Shown here: positions 7,850 to 16,329 of the stretch, one piece after another
How the letters are laid out: every line of letters begins with the position of its first letter
How positions within the stretch are numbered: position 1 is the first letter of the stretch
Source: WHSW01 sp963846565
GTDB taxonomy: Bacteria; Actinomycetota; Thermoleophilia; Solirubrobacterales; 70-9
Direction of reading: 5' to 3'
DNA: 64,000 nt
Assembly (NCBI GenBank): GCA_963846565.1
Contig: CAWJWL010000003.1
Coordinates: 682,001-746,000, forward strand
Made by a program: the position numbers and the translations under genes
Notes under the pieces: model-generated
Database searches by the model: none
Told to the model about the DNA's origin: nothing
Seen by the model: the letters and a program-made list of their open reading frames with translations, nothing else

Positions 7850-8820
7850 GGCGCGGTTGCCTCGGGTGCGGGCGCGGTCTCGGCCTCGGGTGCAGGCGCG
7901 GGCGCGGTCTCGAACACCTCTCCCGGGGGCCGGACAGCCATTGCGTCCTCCAGCGTCTGCTGCCTCGATGGCGGGTTGCCAACGAGCAGGTCCGGAATCG
8001 TCACCGTGCGCAAACCCCGCTTGCGCAGGCCCTCGAGGATGGTGGGGAGCGCGGCGACCGTCTGCGTGCGGTCACCGCCCGCATCGTGGAGGAGGATCAC
8101 GGCTCCCGGACGAGCCCCGTCGAGAGCGCGCTCGGCGATCAGGTCCGAACCCGGATTCAGGTAGTCGCCCGTATCGACGCTCCACAGCACCATCAACCAC
8201 TTGCGTCGCGCGAGCAGGTCGACGGTGTCGGCGTTGAACGAGCCGTACGGCGGCCTGAAGATCGGATCCGACTCGATCCGCTCAGCCTGCAACAGGGCGG
8301 AGACCGAGTTGAGCTCGTCGAGCTGCGCGGTGCGTGCAAGCTGGCCCATGCGGGGGTGGTGATAGGTGTGCGCGCCGACGGAGTGACCGTCGCGCACCAT
8401 CTCTCGCGCCAGCGCCGGATCACCCTCGAGGCCGATTCCGGTGGCGAAGAAGGTGGCGCGAGCGTGGTGCTGTTTGAGAATCCTGATGATCTGCGGCGTG
8501 TACGGCCCGGGGCCGTCGTCGAACGTGAGGGCGACGACATCCCGCACAGGGCGCCCCTGGCGGATGAACTCCGTATAGCCGAGGATCCGTTCGCGGGCGG
8601 CGTCCTGCTCGGCGGCCGTCGCGTGGAGTGCCTGGCGCGCGGAACCCCCGGAGTCCGAGTGACCTTTCTCGCCCGAGCCGCTCGCGACGACCAGGCCGAC
8701 GGCGAGGGCGATCGCCGCCGCCGCCCCGCCGAGCGCCAGCCATCGCCTCCGCCGCGCGGCGAGCCGCTGCTGTTCACGGCGCCGCTCGCGGGCACCATCG
8801 CTTTCCGACGCCGGCCCCAC
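7846..8820 (-). CDS. Membrane-anchored polysaccharide deacetylase (NodB domain)
   Basis: 324 residues. The arginine-rich N-terminus is followed by one membrane segment (ALGGAAAAIALAVGLVVASG), which places the catalytic domain outside. The NodB motifs are complete: ALTFDDGPGPYT, the metal-binding SVGAHTYHHP, FRPPYGSFNADTVDLL, WSVDTGDY and AVILLHDAGG. It probably deacetylates N-acetylated cell-envelope sugars such as peptidoglycan. It ends tail to tail with the HDAC-like gene, overlapping by 4 bases. The C-terminus is an Ala/Pro/Glu-rich tail. The GTG start at 8820 has only a weak Shine-Dalgarno. Confidence 0.88.
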   Translation of the reverse strand: MGPASESDGARERRREQQRLAARRRRWLALGGAAAAIALAVGLVVASGSGEKGHSDSGGSARQALHATAAEQDAARERILGYTEFIRQGRPVRDVVALTFDDGPGPYTPQIIRILKQHHARATFFATGIGLEGDPALAREMVRDGHSVGAHTYHHPRMGQLARTAQLDELNSVSALLQAERIESDPIFRPPYGSFNADTVDLLARRKWLMVLWSVDTGDYLNPGSDLIAERALDGARPGAVILLHDAGGDRTQTVAALPTILEGLRKRGLRTVTIPDLLVGNPPSRQQTLEDAMAVRPPGEVFETAPAPAPEAETAPAPEATAP

Positions 8821-8921
8821 GTGGCGTCAAACTAGCCGAGCCGGGCGCTGGGTGAAGTCACCGGGCGCTCGCCGTCAGCGCCGGCGCGAGCGGCGCCGAC
8901 AGGCAGTCGAGAAGGGCGTAA

Positions 8922-8939
8922 GCCCCGATGCGTCGGGGC
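8922..8939. promoter_or_regulatory. Short hairpin in the divergent gap before the VOC gene
   Basis: GCCCCGA-TGCG-TCGGGGC forms a perfect 7-bp stem with a 4-base loop in the 184-bp region between the divergent deacetylase and VOC genes. No T-run follows, so it is not an obvious terminator. Its role is unknown. Confidence 0.4.
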
Positions 8940-9004
8940 GATGGAGTACCTGGCGGCGCCCTTCGATGGCGGGCCGCCCCCGAGCAACTGCTAGAACCCG
9001 GCGC

Positions 9005-9376
9005 ATGACACTCATCAAGGGCACGGACTTCATCGCCCTCCCCACCCGCGACTTCGCCGCGGCGCGCGAGTTCTACGGCAACGTCCTCGGGCTACCCGAG
9101 TCGAAGCAGTGGGGCGAGATGCCGGCGTGCGAGTTCGAGACCGGCAACCTGACGATCGCGGTCATGCAGACCGACGCCTTCGGGGTCGACTTCAGCCCCA
9201 ACGCGACACCCCTCGAGTTCCACGTCGACGACGTCGCCGCCGCGCGCGCCGAGCTCGAGTCGAAGGGAGTCGAGTTCCAGGGCGAGATCCTCGACTCAGG
9301 CGTTTGCCACCAGAGCTTCTTCCGCGACCCCGACGGCAACGCCCTCGCGATCCACAACCGCTACGCGCCCGCCTAG
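9005..9376 (+). CDS. Glyoxalase/bleomycin-resistance (VOC) superfamily protein
   Basis: 123 residues, one VOC module. It opens with GTDFIALPTRDFAAAREFYG and ends with FFRDPDGNALAIHNRY. The paired beta-alpha-beta-beta-beta halves are visible, with metal-ligand candidates near the start of strand 1 and Glu/His at PLEFHVDDV. Family members include dioxygenases, isomerases and antibiotic-binding proteins, so the substrate cannot be set. It stands alone on the plus strand with no nearby partner. Confidence 0.8.
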   Translation: MTLIKGTDFIALPTRDFAAAREFYGNVLGLPESKQWGEMPACEFETGNLTIAVMQTDAFGVDFSPNATPLEFHVDDVAAARAELESKGVEFQGEILDSGVCHQSFFRDPDGNALAIHNRYAPA

Positions 9377-9451
9377 CGCGCTGCGATTCCGCCCGGTCGC
9401 GGCGGGTGGTCCCCCGGGCGTATCCGGGCCCCGAAGCCGAGGTGAGTGCCG

Positions 9452-9493
9452 ATGGCGAAGGACCACGGATCCAGCGTCAACAACGACACTCAG
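9452..9493 (+). pseudogene. Relic of a small KDHGPSV-type (DUF7218-like) protein
   Basis: An ATG with a GAGG element 9 nt upstream is followed by codons for MAKDHGSSVNNDTQ. This resembles the conserved N-terminus of a short actinobacterial protein (K-D-H-G-P-x-[VI]-K-[DN]-D-E-x-Y). The match ends abruptly near 9493, where the convergent DUF3089 gene terminates; the frame beyond is the shadow of that gene. It reads as the truncated front of a lost gene. The family assignment is from memory. Confidence 0.45.
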
Positions 9494-10638
9494 TCCCGGG
9501 CCCGCTTGACGTACGCCGTTGCCTGGCCACGGACGAGACCAACGAGGTCACCGAGGGCGATGTTGACGTCGGCGAGGTGGAGGCCCCAGTCTGGTGTCGG
9601 CGAGGGCAGCGGCGTCCGCGCACCGGCGATCGGGGTCAGCATGAGCACGTTGGCGCCGTTCGACTCGACGCACTCGCCCATGAAGTGGTCCTGGGGCTCG
9701 ATCCAAGGCGTCGGCGCGGTCGGCGGCATCGCCGCGTACATGATCAACAGGCCGACACCGAGGAAGCCGGGGAAGGACTCGGTCCGCGACAGGGTCGAAA
9801 GTGGGGCCGGACCCCCGGCAAGCGCCGCCGGGCTGTTGCACAGGACCTCGAGGTTGTGGCCGTGGGGAATGCCGAAGACCTCGGCGAAGCGATTCGACGA
9901 CTTGCCGAAGCGGGCGTTGTCGGGCGGCGGCATCCCGTACGTCGAGTAGGCGACGACACAGCCCAGCTGGGCCGGCGCACGGCAGGCCGGGATGTGGCGG
10001 AATGAGCCACCGGCGTCTGCGCCCTCCTCCACCGTGACATTGCCGCCGAGGAGGATCGCCGAGACGAGCCGCTCGCGGATCCGCGGTCGGGCATCGATCT
10101 GCTTGCGGGCCAGCACCTGCAGCATCCCGGTGCCCTGCGAATGGCCGATGAGGACCACGCCGCGGCCTCGGTTGTACTCGCGCAGGTACTCCTTCCACGC
10201 CGTACGCACGTCGCCATAGGCGAGCCGGGCGGCGGCGGGCGGATCGTCGGGCGGCGCGAAAATCGAGCCCACGGTGAGCTGGCGGTAGACCGGCGCGTAG
10301 ACCCGACACACCTCTGAGAACCGCGCAGCCTGGTAGCGGGCGATTGCGATTTGCTCCGGGTCGATCGAGAGGTCGGCATTGGCGCCCGACTGACCGCTGA
10401 CCGTCGGATAGACGAAGAAGCAATCCACCTTCGGGCGTTTCGCGAACGGCGGGTTATCGACCGTCGCCACGCCACCAGAAGAGATGTGCGTGGTCGCGTT
10501 CGTCTCCTTGCACGGATTCGGCGCCTGCCCGGGCCGGCAGAGCCACGTGGTGTCGGCGGCCGCATCCGCGGCAGGCAGAAGCGCGACCGACGCTGCCGCG
10601 CCCACGAGCGCCGCCAGCGTCCTGCGGCCGACGCTCAT
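9490..10638 (-). CDS. Secreted alpha/beta hydrolase, DUF3089 family
   Basis: 382 residues. The signal peptide (LAALVGAAASVALLPAADAA) implies export. The DUF3089 hallmarks are present: the early VDCFFVYPTVSGQSGANADL block, CRVYAPVYRQLT, and the nucleophile elbow VVLIGHSQGTGML near residue 180. Two N-terminal Cys (LCRPGQAPNPC) resemble a disulfide pair. It is likely a lipase- or esterase-type enzyme of unknown substrate. It lies 7 bp downstream of the 399-residue hypothetical gene, possibly in one transcript. Confidence 0.85.
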   Translation of the reverse strand: MSVGRRTLAALVGAAASVALLPAADAAADTTWLCRPGQAPNPCKETNATTHISSGGVATVDNPPFAKRPKVDCFFVYPTVSGQSGANADLSIDPEQIAIARYQAARFSEVCRVYAPVYRQLTVGSIFAPPDDPPAAARLAYGDVRTAWKEYLREYNRGRGVVLIGHSQGTGMLQVLARKQIDARPRIRERLVSAILLGGNVTVEEGADAGGSFRHIPACRAPAQLGCVVAYSTYGMPPPDNARFGKSSNRFAEVFGIPHGHNLEVLCNSPAALAGGPAPLSTLSRTESFPGFLGVGLLIMYAAMPPTAPTPWIEPQDHFMGECVESNGANVLMLTPIAGARTPLPSPTPDWGLHLADVNIALGDLVGLVRGQATAYVKRARD

Positions 10639-10645
10639 GCGAGGC

Positions 10646-11845
10646 CTACCCGCCCCAGCCGCGCGCCTCGATCAGCCGGGCGGCATCGCCGGCGAACTGC
10701 GCGTAGGCGGAGGGATCGAGCTGGGTCGGCCGCTGGACCTCCTGGCGCTCGCGCCAGATGCAGGCCCAGCCATCACGCACGGCGCACCGTAGGTAACCGG
10801 TGTCCACGTGCGGGCCCGGCGTGTCGGCGGCGCCGCCGGCATCGACGACGAACGCGTCGAATCCGAGGTTGGACGTGTCCGGGTAGTTGTCGGCGAGGAT
10901 CACCGTGCGGCCCGCGATCTCCGTTCCGGGCAGCCTGCCGTTCGCGACCAGAACGGCCTGGCCGGGAACCGGGAATCGAGGAAACGCCCGGTAGAAGCTG
11001 AGCGTGTCCTCGGCGGCGAGGCCGGCCTCCGGGAAGCCGGTGCCAAGGGCGGTCGCGAACGTCATCCACTCCATCGTCAACACCTGGTCGAGGCCGACGC
11101 CCTCGATGTCCGCGGTCTGCGGGTAGGGCGGCTGTGGAGCGAGCGGCCGGCCGGCGGCATCGGCCTCGTTGATGAAGAAGGGCGCCGGGAGCAGCGTCTG
11201 AAGCGCCTCGCGCGAACCCGGGGCGGCGGCGGCGCGCACGATCGCCGCACAGGCGCAGATCTCTTCGCAGAGGGACTCGATCTCAGCCGCCTGTAGGAGC
11301 CCGTCCTTGGCGAAGATGAGCGTGCCGAAGCGGAAGTTCGGCGTCACCTCCGGGTCGAGGGCTTCGAAGCGCTCGGCTAGCCCGCCGGCCATCGCCCGCT
11401 TCAGAGTCTCGATCTCGACGTTCGGCGAGCAGTAAAGCCGCCGGCGCGCGAGCCCGATCTCCTCGGAGGGGATGTTGCTCCAGCCCGGCGGCGCTTCGTC
11501 GGCGACCGAAGCCCGAAACCGCTGCAGCCCCGCGATCCCCTCGCCGGCGAAGACGCCGATGCGGGTGAGCTGAATCGGCGCGTTGGTATGCCCGTGGGCG
11601 GTCTCCCGCCGGGCCCGTTTGCCGACGTCGTGGAAAAGCACCCCGTGCTCACCTCCGGGGAGCAAGCCGGCGGTCACGTTGCGCCGCGTGTCCGGCCACC
11701 CGGGCTTGAGCGTGAAGCCGTACCCGATGATGTTGTTCTCACCGTGGTCGGCGAGGCCATGGGTCGCCCTCCACTCGCTCAGGTCCGGGGTGGGCGCCCC
11801 CGTGACCCCGGTGACCCCGTCGCGAATCGCATCGAACAGCCCCAT
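10646..11845 (-). CDS. Conserved hypothetical protein, about 399 residues
   Basis: I do not recognise this family. I chose ATG 11845 because GAGAGGGG lies about 6 nt upstream and the protein then opens MGLFDAIRDGVTG; upstream frame is a shadow of the TetR gene. There is no signal peptide or membrane segment. Acidic and aromatic residues are spread evenly, with several Cys (SLCEEICACAAIV near residue 210) and a Trp-rich end (CAVRDGWACIWRERQE). It is only 7 bp upstream of the DUF3089 hydrolase and probably co-transcribed. Composition and codon use match its neighbours, so it looks like a real, soluble protein. Confidence 0.7.
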   Translation of the reverse strand: MGLFDAIRDGVTGVTGAPTPDLSEWRATHGLADHGENNIIGYGFTLKPGWPDTRRNVTAGLLPGGEHGVLFHDVGKRARRETAHGHTNAPIQLTRIGVFAGEGIAGLQRFRASVADEAPPGWSNIPSEEIGLARRRLYCSPNVEIETLKRAMAGGLAERFEALDPEVTPNFRFGTLIFAKDGLLQAAEIESLCEEICACAAIVRAAAAPGSREALQTLLPAPFFINEADAAGRPLAPQPPYPQTADIEGVGLDQVLTMEWMTFATALGTGFPEAGLAAEDTLSFYRAFPRFPVPGQAVLVANGRLPGTEIAGRTVILADNYPDTSNLGFDAFVVDAGGAADTPGPHVDTGYLRCAVRDGWACIWRERQEVQRPTQLDPSAYAQFAGDAARLIEARGWGG

Positions 11846-11973
11846 TCCCGTCCCCTCTCGATGTTGCCGCCCGGCGACTCCGGACGAGGAGAAAAGCCTA
11901 ATGATCGGTTGCGGGAGTCGCGAGGGTTCGCCCGGGAGCGGTACTGCACCAGGGCGAACCCGAGCTGCAAGCG

Positions 11974-12567
11974 CTAGCCGAGCAGCGCCCGCAGCGCGTC
12001 GCTCCACACCGACCCCGGGATTGTCGGCTCGGCCGAGCGCTGTAGGCCGATGCCGAGCCCGAGCCCGATGATCGCGACCGCGAGAACGTCCTTGTCGAGC
12101 GGCAGCGAGTCCCCGAAACGCTCCTGCGCGAACTCGGCGGCACTCGCTCGCATCCGGGCGTACCGGGCCGCGGTCGCGGCCCGTTGCTCCTCGTCGTGCG
12201 CGCTCGACGCGGCCACCTCGATCTCGAGCCGGGTCCACGCGGGGTCGCCCAGCGTCTTGTCTGCCCACTCGGCGAGGGCGGTGAAGCCGGCGGCGACATC
12301 GTCATCGGGGAGCTGATCGAGCGCGTCGCGCAGGCGTCGCTCCTCCCGTGCATAGAGGGCGTCGATCACGGCGATCCCGATCGCGGTCTTTCCGGCGAAG
12401 TTCGAGTACACGGCGCCGCGGGTGAAGCCCGCCGCCTCGCCGATCTGCTCGAGTGAGGTGACGCGGAAGCCCTGCTCGAGGAAGAGCCGCGTCCCCGCCT
12501 CGACGATCCGCGTCCTGGTCCGCTCCTGGCTCTCGGCACGCGTCAGCCGCCGCGTTGCGGTGGTCAT
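11974..12567 (-). CDS. TetR-family transcriptional regulator
   Basis: 197 residues. The HTH domain runs from about residue 17 to 62 (RTRIVEAGTRLFLEQGFRVT, then EAAGFTRGAVYSNFAGKTAI), followed by an alpha-helical effector domain. ATG 12567 overlaps the stop of the monooxygenase gene by 4 bases (ATGA), so the two are translated from one message. It likely regulates the flavin monooxygenase upstream. The repeated GAGTATC sites at 14081-14104, before the monooxygenase start, are possible targets. Confidence 0.87.
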   Translation of the reverse strand: MTTATRRLTRAESQERTRTRIVEAGTRLFLEQGFRVTSLEQIGEAAGFTRGAVYSNFAGKTAIGIAVIDALYAREERRLRDALDQLPDDDVAAGFTALAEWADKTLGDPAWTRLEIEVAASSAHDEEQRAATAARYARMRASAAEFAQERFGDSLPLDKDVLAVAIIGLGLGIGLQRSAEPTIPGSVWSDALRALLG

Positions 12568-14090
12568 GCCGCGACCGGAGCCGGCGGGCGCTCGAAGCGG
12601 TAGTCGTCAAGATCGAAGTGGGCGCTTCGCCACAGCGTCTCGAGGCTCGTGCTCGCGCGGAACGGTGCGTCGCCGTGGCGATCGAAGTAGTAGCTGTTCG
12701 CCGTCGCGCAGGTGTCCCGGAAGAAGATCTGATTGCCGCGGCGAGCGAGCATCGATTTCCAGTAGCGGTCGTTCGCCTCGCGGCTGATCTCCACCCGCGT
12801 CGCCCCGATCTCGCGTGCCCGGCGCAGGCACCGTGTGATGTGGCGCATCTGCGTCTCGATCAGGTGGAAGTAGGAGGCGCCGTTATAGCCGTAGGGCCCG
12901 AGGATCGTGAACATGTTCGGGAACCCGGGGACGCTGACTCCCTCGTAGGCCTGGAATCGGTTCTCGTCCCACCACTCCTCGAGGTTGATTCCGTCGACGC
13001 CGAAGACCGGGAACGGCGGCATGTTGCCCGCCTCGAAGACCTTGAACCCGGTCGCGAGCACGAGCACGTCGATCTCGTGCTCGACGCCGTCCGACGTGCG
13101 GACACCGCCCGGCGTGATCGCTTCGATCGACGCCGTCTCGAGATGGACGTTGTCGCGGTTGAAGGTCCGCAGGTACTCGTTCGAGAAGCCCGGGCGCTTG
13201 CACCCGAGTCCGTAGCGGGGGGTGAGCTTGTCGCGGACCTCGAGATCGTGGACCTGGTCGCGCAGGTGCCGGCGGCCGACGACTTCGCCACGACGACCGA
13301 GCGGGATGATCCCGTTGAAGTGGGCCGGGAGCGGGAAGGTGACTTCCACGAAGGCCTGGCTCAGGACGCGCGTGAGGAGGCGCGCGCCCGGAACGTTTCG
13401 GAGCGCCCAGCCGACCACACCGGAGAGCTCGGTGTCCGGCTTCGGCAGACACCAGATCGGCGTCCGCTGGAAGACCGTGAGGTGCTCCACCTCGGGCGCG
13501 ATCGACGGGATCACCTGCACGGCCGAGGCGCCGGTGCCGATCACCGCGACGCGCTTGCCGGCGAGATCGGCGCCGTGATCCCAGCGCGCCGTGTGCATCA
13601 CCTTGCCGGCAAAGTCCGCGAGGCCATCGATGTCGGGTGGCGTCGGCTGGCTGAACACGCCGGTCGCGCCGATCACGTGGCGCGCGTGGAGCGGATCCCG
13701 GTCGCCGTTGTTGATCTCGAGCCGCCAGAGCTGCGCGTCCTCGTCGAAGGTTGCGCCGGTGACGCGCGAGTTGAACCGGATCCGCGGGCGCACCTCGTAC
13801 TTGTCGGTGAGGGACTCGGCGTACGCCTTGAGCTCGTTGCCGGGCGCGTAGACCCGCGACCAGTCGCCGCGCTTGTCGAACGAGAACTGATAGCTGAACG
13901 ACGGGATGTCGACGGCGACACCGGGATATGTGTTCCAGTGCCACGCGCCCCCGACCCCGTCGCCGTCCTCGAGCACGACGTAATCCGAGATTCCGGACTT
14001 GTCGAGCGTGATCGCGGCGCCGAGGCCGGAGAACCCGGCGCCGACGACGGCGACGTCATGGTCGGGTCTCGCGATATTCCGAGTATCCAC
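12564..14090 (-). CDS. Flavin-containing monooxygenase, Baeyer-Villiger type
   Basis: About 508 residues. It uses FAD and NADPH to insert oxygen into ketones, or acts on N/S substrates. FAD site VAVVGAGFSGLGAAITL lies at residues 14-30. The FxGxxxHxxxW[PD] fingerprint is present as FAGKVMHTARWDHG, and the NADPH site as VAVIGTGASAVQ. Substrate-side motifs such as WHWNTYPGVAVDIPS are typical of the BVMO group. I start at GTG 14090; the open frame extends to 14327, but that stretch codes for a relic of another enzyme. It is coupled to the downstream TetR gene. Confidence 0.87.
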   Translation of the reverse strand: MDTRNIARPDHDVAVVGAGFSGLGAAITLDKSGISDYVVLEDGDGVGGAWHWNTYPGVAVDIPSFSYQFSFDKRGDWSRVYAPGNELKAYAESLTDKYEVRPRIRFNSRVTGATFDEDAQLWRLEINNGDRDPLHARHVIGATGVFSQPTPPDIDGLADFAGKVMHTARWDHGADLAGKRVAVIGTGASAVQVIPSIAPEVEHLTVFQRTPIWCLPKPDTELSGVVGWALRNVPGARLLTRVLSQAFVEVTFPLPAHFNGIIPLGRRGEVVGRRHLRDQVHDLEVRDKLTPRYGLGCKRPGFSNEYLRTFNRDNVHLETASIEAITPGGVRTSDGVEHEIDVLVLATGFKVFEAGNMPPFPVFGVDGINLEEWWDENRFQAYEGVSVPGFPNMFTILGPYGYNGASYFHLIETQMRHITRCLRRAREIGATRVEISREANDRYWKSMLARRGNQIFFRDTCATANSYYFDRHGDAPFRASTSLETLWRSAHFDLDDYRFERPPAPVAA

Positions 14091-14104
14091 ATATCTAGAG
14101 TATC
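14081..14104. promoter_or_regulatory. Direct repeat GAGTATC x2 at the monooxygenase start
   Basis: GAGTATC occurs at 14081-14087 and again at 14098-14104, 17 bp apart, in a locally AT-rich patch spanning the GTG start. Read on the minus strand it is GATACTC, resembling a -10 element just before the start codon. It may be a promoter or operator for the monooxygenase/TetR pair. Confidence 0.4.
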
Positions 14105-14258
14105 TGAATCGCGCATCAGCCCGCACCCCGGCGAAGAGCACCCGCCCGCCGACCGGGGTGGCGAGGGCGTCGCGCTCGCTCGACGCGCTGCCCAGCACCA
14201 TGCTCGTGTAGCCCCCGCGCGTGAACGGGTCACCGAGCCAGTCAGTCGCCGCCCAGGC
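14105..14258 (-). pseudogene. Relic of a flavin amine oxidase C-terminus
   Basis: In the same frame as, and upstream of, the monooxygenase, the codons read WAATDWLGDPFTRGGY followed by SERDALATPVGGRVLFAGV. This is the C-terminal FAD-binding end of the polyamine/monoamine oxidase family (W-x-x-DPF-x-xGAYS ... PVxGRLFFAGE). The catalytically important GE is replaced by GV and nothing precedes it, so it is a fragment. It is not a copy of the intact amine oxidase at 14935, whose C-terminus is different. Confidence 0.6.
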
Positions 14259-14278
14259 CCGGGGTGCCGGGATCGCGC

Positions 14279-14350
14279 GCCACCGATCCCGACGAGGCGA
14301 AGGACCTGGCCCGTGAGTTGATCGCACCGCTCGTCGTCGGTCGCGGCTAG
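14279..14350 (+). pseudogene. Possible relic of a regulator C-terminus
   Basis: One plus-strand frame reads ATDPDEAKDLARELIAPLVV and then GRG-stop. It looks like the helical end of a TetR-type regulator cut off at its 5' side, abutting the amine-oxidase relic. The evidence is compositional only, and the stretch overlaps the end of the convergent hydrolase gene. Confidence 0.25.
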
Positions 14351-14892
14351 CCCTCGCACCACTCCAGCGCGAACGGCCAGGGCCCGAACCCGTCGTCGAC
14401 GGAGATGTGGCCGGCGCCCGGGATCACCGTCGCGGCGATCCCGAGCGGATCGCAGTAGAGCCGCTGCGCTCCTGCCGGGTTGTACGGATCGGCATCTGAG
14501 GAGACGACCGTGATCTCGCCCCCGGCGCTCTCGAGAATCGCGTCGGCGTCGAGCCGGTCGATTCGGAAGCTCGCGGCGGTATCCGGAAGGGCGTCCGATG
14601 CCGGGGGCGCCACGAGGAGGACGCGCTCGGCGAGCCTGCCGCCGCCTCGGGCCGAGGCGTGCATCCAGAGCAGGCACCCAAGGGAGTGGCAGACGACCGC
14701 CGGCCGGCCGCCGAGGTCACCGAGCTCGCGATCGAGCACCGCGATCCAGTCGTCCAGGCGCGGGGCATCCGGTTCGGGGAGTCCCGGGTAGCTGACCGCG
14801 TGACCGCGTTCGACCAAGGCAGCCGCGAGCAGGAACTCCCAGTGCTGAGGGGGCCGGTGGTTCTCGAGCCCGTGGAGGATCAGAAACGCCAC
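14347..14892 (-). CDS. RBBP9/YdeN-type serine hydrolase
   Basis: 181 residues, the usual size for this small alpha/beta-hydrolase family. It opens MAFLILHGLENHRPPQHWE. The nucleophile elbow is VVCHSLGCLLWMH (Ser near residue 69), the acid is in VVSSDADPYNP, and the His in GAGHISVDDGFGPWP. These motifs and their spacing define the family. Substrates are usually unknown; relatives act as small esterases or peptidases. It diverges from the flavin amine oxidase, with 42 bp between start codons. Confidence 0.85.
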   Translation of the reverse strand: MAFLILHGLENHRPPQHWEFLLAAALVERGHAVSYPGLPEPDAPRLDDWIAVLDRELGDLGGRPAVVCHSLGCLLWMHASARGGGRLAERVLLVAPPASDALPDTAASFRIDRLDADAILESAGGEITVVSSDADPYNPAGAQRLYCDPLGIAATVIPGAGHISVDDGFGPWPFALEWCEG

Positions 14893-14934
14893 GGGCCGCA
14901 GGTTAGGGAGCCCTATGCCATCGTCCCCGACCCC

Positions 14935-16302
14935 ATGGCAGCTTCTCGTAGGTCGGAGACCGACGTGCTCGTGGTCGGCGCCGGCCTCGCCGGCCTATCC
15001 GCGGCGCGCGCGCTCGCGGCCGCGGACCGCGATGTGCTGGTGGCCGAAGCTCGCGACCGGGTCGGCGGCCGCGCGCTCAGCGCCGAGATCCCCGGCGGTG
15101 AGCAGGTCGAGATGGGCGGACAGTGGATCGGGCCGGGCCAGAATCGCGCGTATGCACTGGTGCGGGAGCTCGGCTTGCGGACTTTTCCCACCCACACCGA
15201 GGGTGAGAACCTGCTCGAGGTCGGCGGGCGGCGGACCCGTTACCGCGGCACGATCCCGAAGCTCTCGCCGCTGGTGCTCGCCGACATCGCGCAGGTGCGG
15301 CTGCGGCTCGCGCTGCTCGCCCGCCGGGTCGATCCGGCGCACCCGTGGGAAGCGAAGGCCGCCGCGAAGCTCGACGCGATCAGCCTCGACGCGTGGCTGC
15401 GAAGAGCGGCCGGTTCGCGCACTACCCGCGAGCTGACCCGGATCGCGGGCCGCACGGTCTGGGGCGCCGAGCCGGAGGACATCTCGATGCTGCACGTCCT
15501 CCATTACGTCGCCGCGGCGGGGAGCTTCGACGCCCTCCTGGACACCGAGGGCGGCGCGCAGCAGGACCGGATCGTCGGCGGCTCGCAGCTGCTCGCCATC
15601 CGCATCGCGGAGGGGCTCGGCGACCGGGTGCTGACGAGCTCGCCCGTGAGCCGGATCGAACGCCGCGAAGACTCCGTGGTCGCCCTCGCCGGGAGGCACG
15701 AGATCCGGGCTCGGCGGGCGATCGTCGCGATCCCCCCGGCCCTGCAGCTGTCGATCGACCACGACCCGCCGCTGCCGACCGAGCGGAGTCGGCTCTGCCG
15801 CCGGATGACGCCCGGCTTGCTGACGAAAGTGAACGCGATCTACGAGGAACCGTTCTGGCGCGCGGCGGGGCTGAGCGGCGAGACCGTCACCGATGCCGGA
15901 CCGATCACCCTGACCTTCGACAACTCCCCGCCTTCGGGCAGGCCCGGCGCGATCGCCGGGTTCGCCGGCGGCCGCGATGCCCTCGAGTTCGCCCGCCTCG
16001 AGCCCGGCGAGCGCCGGGAGGCGGTACTCAGCGGCCTCGCGCGGCTCTTCGGACCCGACGCGCGTGACCCGGTCGCCTACCTCGAGCGGGATTGGGCGGC
16101 CGCGCAATGGTCCGGCGGCGGGCCGACCTCCAACTTCGCCACCGGTGGCTGGACCTCGGTCGGCCCCTCGATCCGAGAGCCCGTCGGGCCCCTGCACTGG
16201 GCCGGCACCGAGACGGCGACCCGGTGGGCCGGCTACTTCGAGGGGGCGCTCCAGTCCGGCGAGCGCGCGGCCCGCGAGCTCACTCGCCGTGGCGGTCTGT
16301 GA
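14935..16302 (+). CDS. Flavin monoamine oxidase family protein
   Basis: 455 residues from ATG 14935, chosen because the FAD motif then lies near the N-terminus (VLVVGAGLAGLSAARALAAA, residues 10-29, followed by EARDRVGGRALS). The segment GGQWIGPGQNRAYALVRELG and the C-terminal FAD site PLHWAGTETATRWAGYFEGA are typical of monoamine oxidases. It oxidises an amine to an imine/aldehyde with release of H2O2. No signal peptide is visible. It has no operon partner; the opposite-strand CocE hydrolase ends 27 bp downstream. Confidence 0.88.
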   Translation: MAASRRSETDVLVVGAGLAGLSAARALAAADRDVLVAEARDRVGGRALSAEIPGGEQVEMGGQWIGPGQNRAYALVRELGLRTFPTHTEGENLLEVGGRRTRYRGTIPKLSPLVLADIAQVRLRLALLARRVDPAHPWEAKAAAKLDAISLDAWLRRAAGSRTTRELTRIAGRTVWGAEPEDISMLHVLHYVAAAGSFDALLDTEGGAQQDRIVGGSQLLAIRIAEGLGDRVLTSSPVSRIERREDSVVALAGRHEIRARRAIVAIPPALQLSIDHDPPLPTERSRLCRRMTPGLLTKVNAIYEEPFWRAAGLSGETVTDAGPITLTFDNSPPSGRPGAIAGFAGGRDALEFARLEPGERREAVLSGLARLFGPDARDPVAYLERDWAAAQWSGGGPTSNFATGGWTSVGPSIREPVGPLHWAGTETATRWAGYFEGALQSGERAARELTRRGGL

Positions 16303-16329
16303 CCGCTGTCCGCTCACAACCCGCCACGG

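Noticed and set aside
12555..14321. 588-codon plus-strand frame opposite the monooxygenase
   Set aside because: Antisense shadow; the minus-strand frame has FAD, NADPH and BVMO motifs.
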